A program made the translations under genes and the position numbers. The notes under the pieces are model-generated. The model was not told the DNA's origin, ran no database searches, and saw only the letters and a list, made by a program, of their open reading frames with translations. Of a DNA stretch of 64,000 bases, positions 63,212-64,000 are shown piece after piece. Source of the DNA: Shewanella baltica (GTDB lineage: Bacteria > Pseudomonadota > Gammaproteobacteria > Enterobacterales > Shewanellaceae); the NCBI RefSeq assembly GCF_900456975.1, contig NZ_UGYM01000002.1, forward strand, positions 4,526,001-4,590,000, read 5' to 3'. Position 1 is the first letter of the stretch. Each line of letters starts with the position of its first letter.

Positions 63212-64000
63212 ATGATCTTAACTTCGCTTAACCTGTATCAATATCGACTACCGCTCGATGTATTATTGCCCGTAGGCAAGCAACGCATCGACCGCAGGGC
63301 TGGATTAGTATTGCAAGCCTGCGCCAACGCGAATGTTGGTGGCGAATACAGACAAGTCGAAGTTGAAATCGCCCCACTCTCTGGCATAGATGTCGATGAA
63401 CAAGTCTTAGTGGGATTTAGCCGCGAAACACTGGCTCAAGTGCAAACGGCGTTAACCGAGTTATTACCCCGGCTCGGCGGTCAGCATATCGATACCCTGC
63501 TGGATTACGCCGAGCAAAGCCCTTACCCTTCCTTGGCCTTCGGTTTAAGTCTGTTGCATGCCAAGTTAATGGGCAAACTCGATGCCATTCGTCCACAAAC
63601 TGCCACCGTCCCTTTGATTTATCATCCAACGGATGCGGGCAATGACTTGCTCGATAACAAGATTGCGGCGCTCGGCATGCATGTTCACTCGGTGAAAGTT
63701 AAAGTCGCGCAGACTTCGATCGAAGATGAACTGAGCCTGATTTATGGCATTTTACGTACCCGCCCCGATCTCAAATTGCGTTTAGACGCGAACCGTGGTT
63801 TTACACTAGAACAAGCCATCGAATTTGCCGCTTGTCTGCCCCTAGACACCATCGAATACATAGAAGAGCCTTGCCAGAATCCACAGGATAATCTGGAATT
63901 TTATCAAGCGATTGGTATGCCCTACGCCCTCGATGAATCGCTTAACGATCCCGATTATCAGTTTGTAATGCAAAATGGCCTGACTGCGCTCGTCATCAAA
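63212..64000 (+). CDS. menC: o-Succinylbenzoate synthase, 5' part (truncated by window end)
   Basis: Open frame from ATG 63212, 12 bp after AGGAA began, running 263 codons to the window edge with no stop. It is an enolase-superfamily protein: VKVKVA carries the catalytic KxK lysines, RLDANRGF the first metal ligand Asp, YIEEP the Glu and ALDES the third ligand. MenC dehydrates SHCHC to o-succinylbenzoate. It follows menH by 27 bp in the men operon. About 100 residues are expected beyond the window. Confidence 0.93.
   Translation, partial: MILTSLNLYQYRLPLDVLLPVGKQRIDRRAGLVLQACANANVGGEYRQVEVEIAPLSGIDVDEQVLVGFSRETLAQVQTALTELLPRLGGQHIDTLLDYAEQSPYPSLAFGLSLLHAKLMGKLDAIRPQTATVPLIYHPTDAGNDLLDNKIAALGMHVHSVKVKVAQTSIEDELSLIYGILRTRPDLKLRLDANRGFTLEQAIEFAACLPLDTIEYIEEPCQNPQDNLEFYQAIGMPYALDESLNDPDYQFVMQNGLTALVIK

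Overview
The window reads as a stretch of chromosome from a gamma-proteobacterium of the Shewanella type. This is an inference from gene content: two tandem Wolinella-like periplasmic formate dehydrogenase operons, an irgA/irgB-like siderophore receptor and LysR pair, an nrfBCD module, several chemoreceptors, a GGDEF-EAL protein, and menD-menH-menC. No rRNA, tRNA, IS element or CRISPR array was found. Most of it looks like core chromosome; the only clearly accessory-looking patch is an AT-rich islet around 37.4-38.9 kb.

Layout. 220-12642: formate respiration region, with a polyferredoxin, a TorD-type chaperone, and two paralogous cassettes, each a ~65-aa Tat-signal protein followed by fdhA, fdhB and fdhC. 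Strong terminators end each cassette (7555, 12691). A perfect CRP half-site palindrome at 12762 precedes a chemoreceptor gene (13065). 15127-19343: three exported proteins (phytase-like esterase lipoprotein, a CYTH-like secreted protein, a Sel1-repeat protein). 19417-24.5 kb: BASS-family transporter, HemN-like radical SAM protein, small HhH protein, and irgA with a Fur box. 24.6-30.5 kb: irgB, patatin, LysR plus EamA exporter, a solute-binding protein, trmL and an exported protein of unknown family. 30.8-37.3 kb: a periplasmic/envelope peptidase block (S9 prolyl oligopeptidase, a catalytic/non-catalytic M16 pair, M20 amidohydrolase). 37.7-43.4 kb: FRG-domain protein, methyltransferase, coiled-coil protein, GGDEF-EAL protein, DTW-domain tRNA modifier. 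43.5-48.5 kb: Bcr/CflA exporter with divergent LysR, dCache chemoreceptor, small membrane protein. 48.5-54.1 kb: DUF4145-Sel1 protein, YciC-like membrane protein, DUF2780, TerB-like, HDOD, TonB-like. 54.2-56.2 kb: YjeH-like exporter with divergent Lrp-family regulator. 56.4-60.5 kb: nrfD-nrfC-nrfB with an upstream membrane-anchored DUF2726-like protein, divergent from a LysR gene across an operator-rich spacer. 60.7-64.0 kb: menD, menH and the start of menC, truncated by the window edge.

Themes. Formate oxidation feeds electrons to the menaquinone pool; the men genes make that pool, and NrfBCD-type proteins take electrons from it. The least expected structural signal is a family of degenerate 15-bp (5-codon) units. 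They occur before the signal peptides of the M16 lipoprotein and the M20 amidohydrolase, directly after the M16 stop codon, and downstream of the HDOD stop codon. Other items deserving a look are the secreted CYTH-like protein, the FRG islet, the DUF2726-like protein in front of nrfBCD, and a 62-bp identical tract around the active-site codon of the two fdhA genes. All family assignments come from motif recognition by eye; no database search was run.
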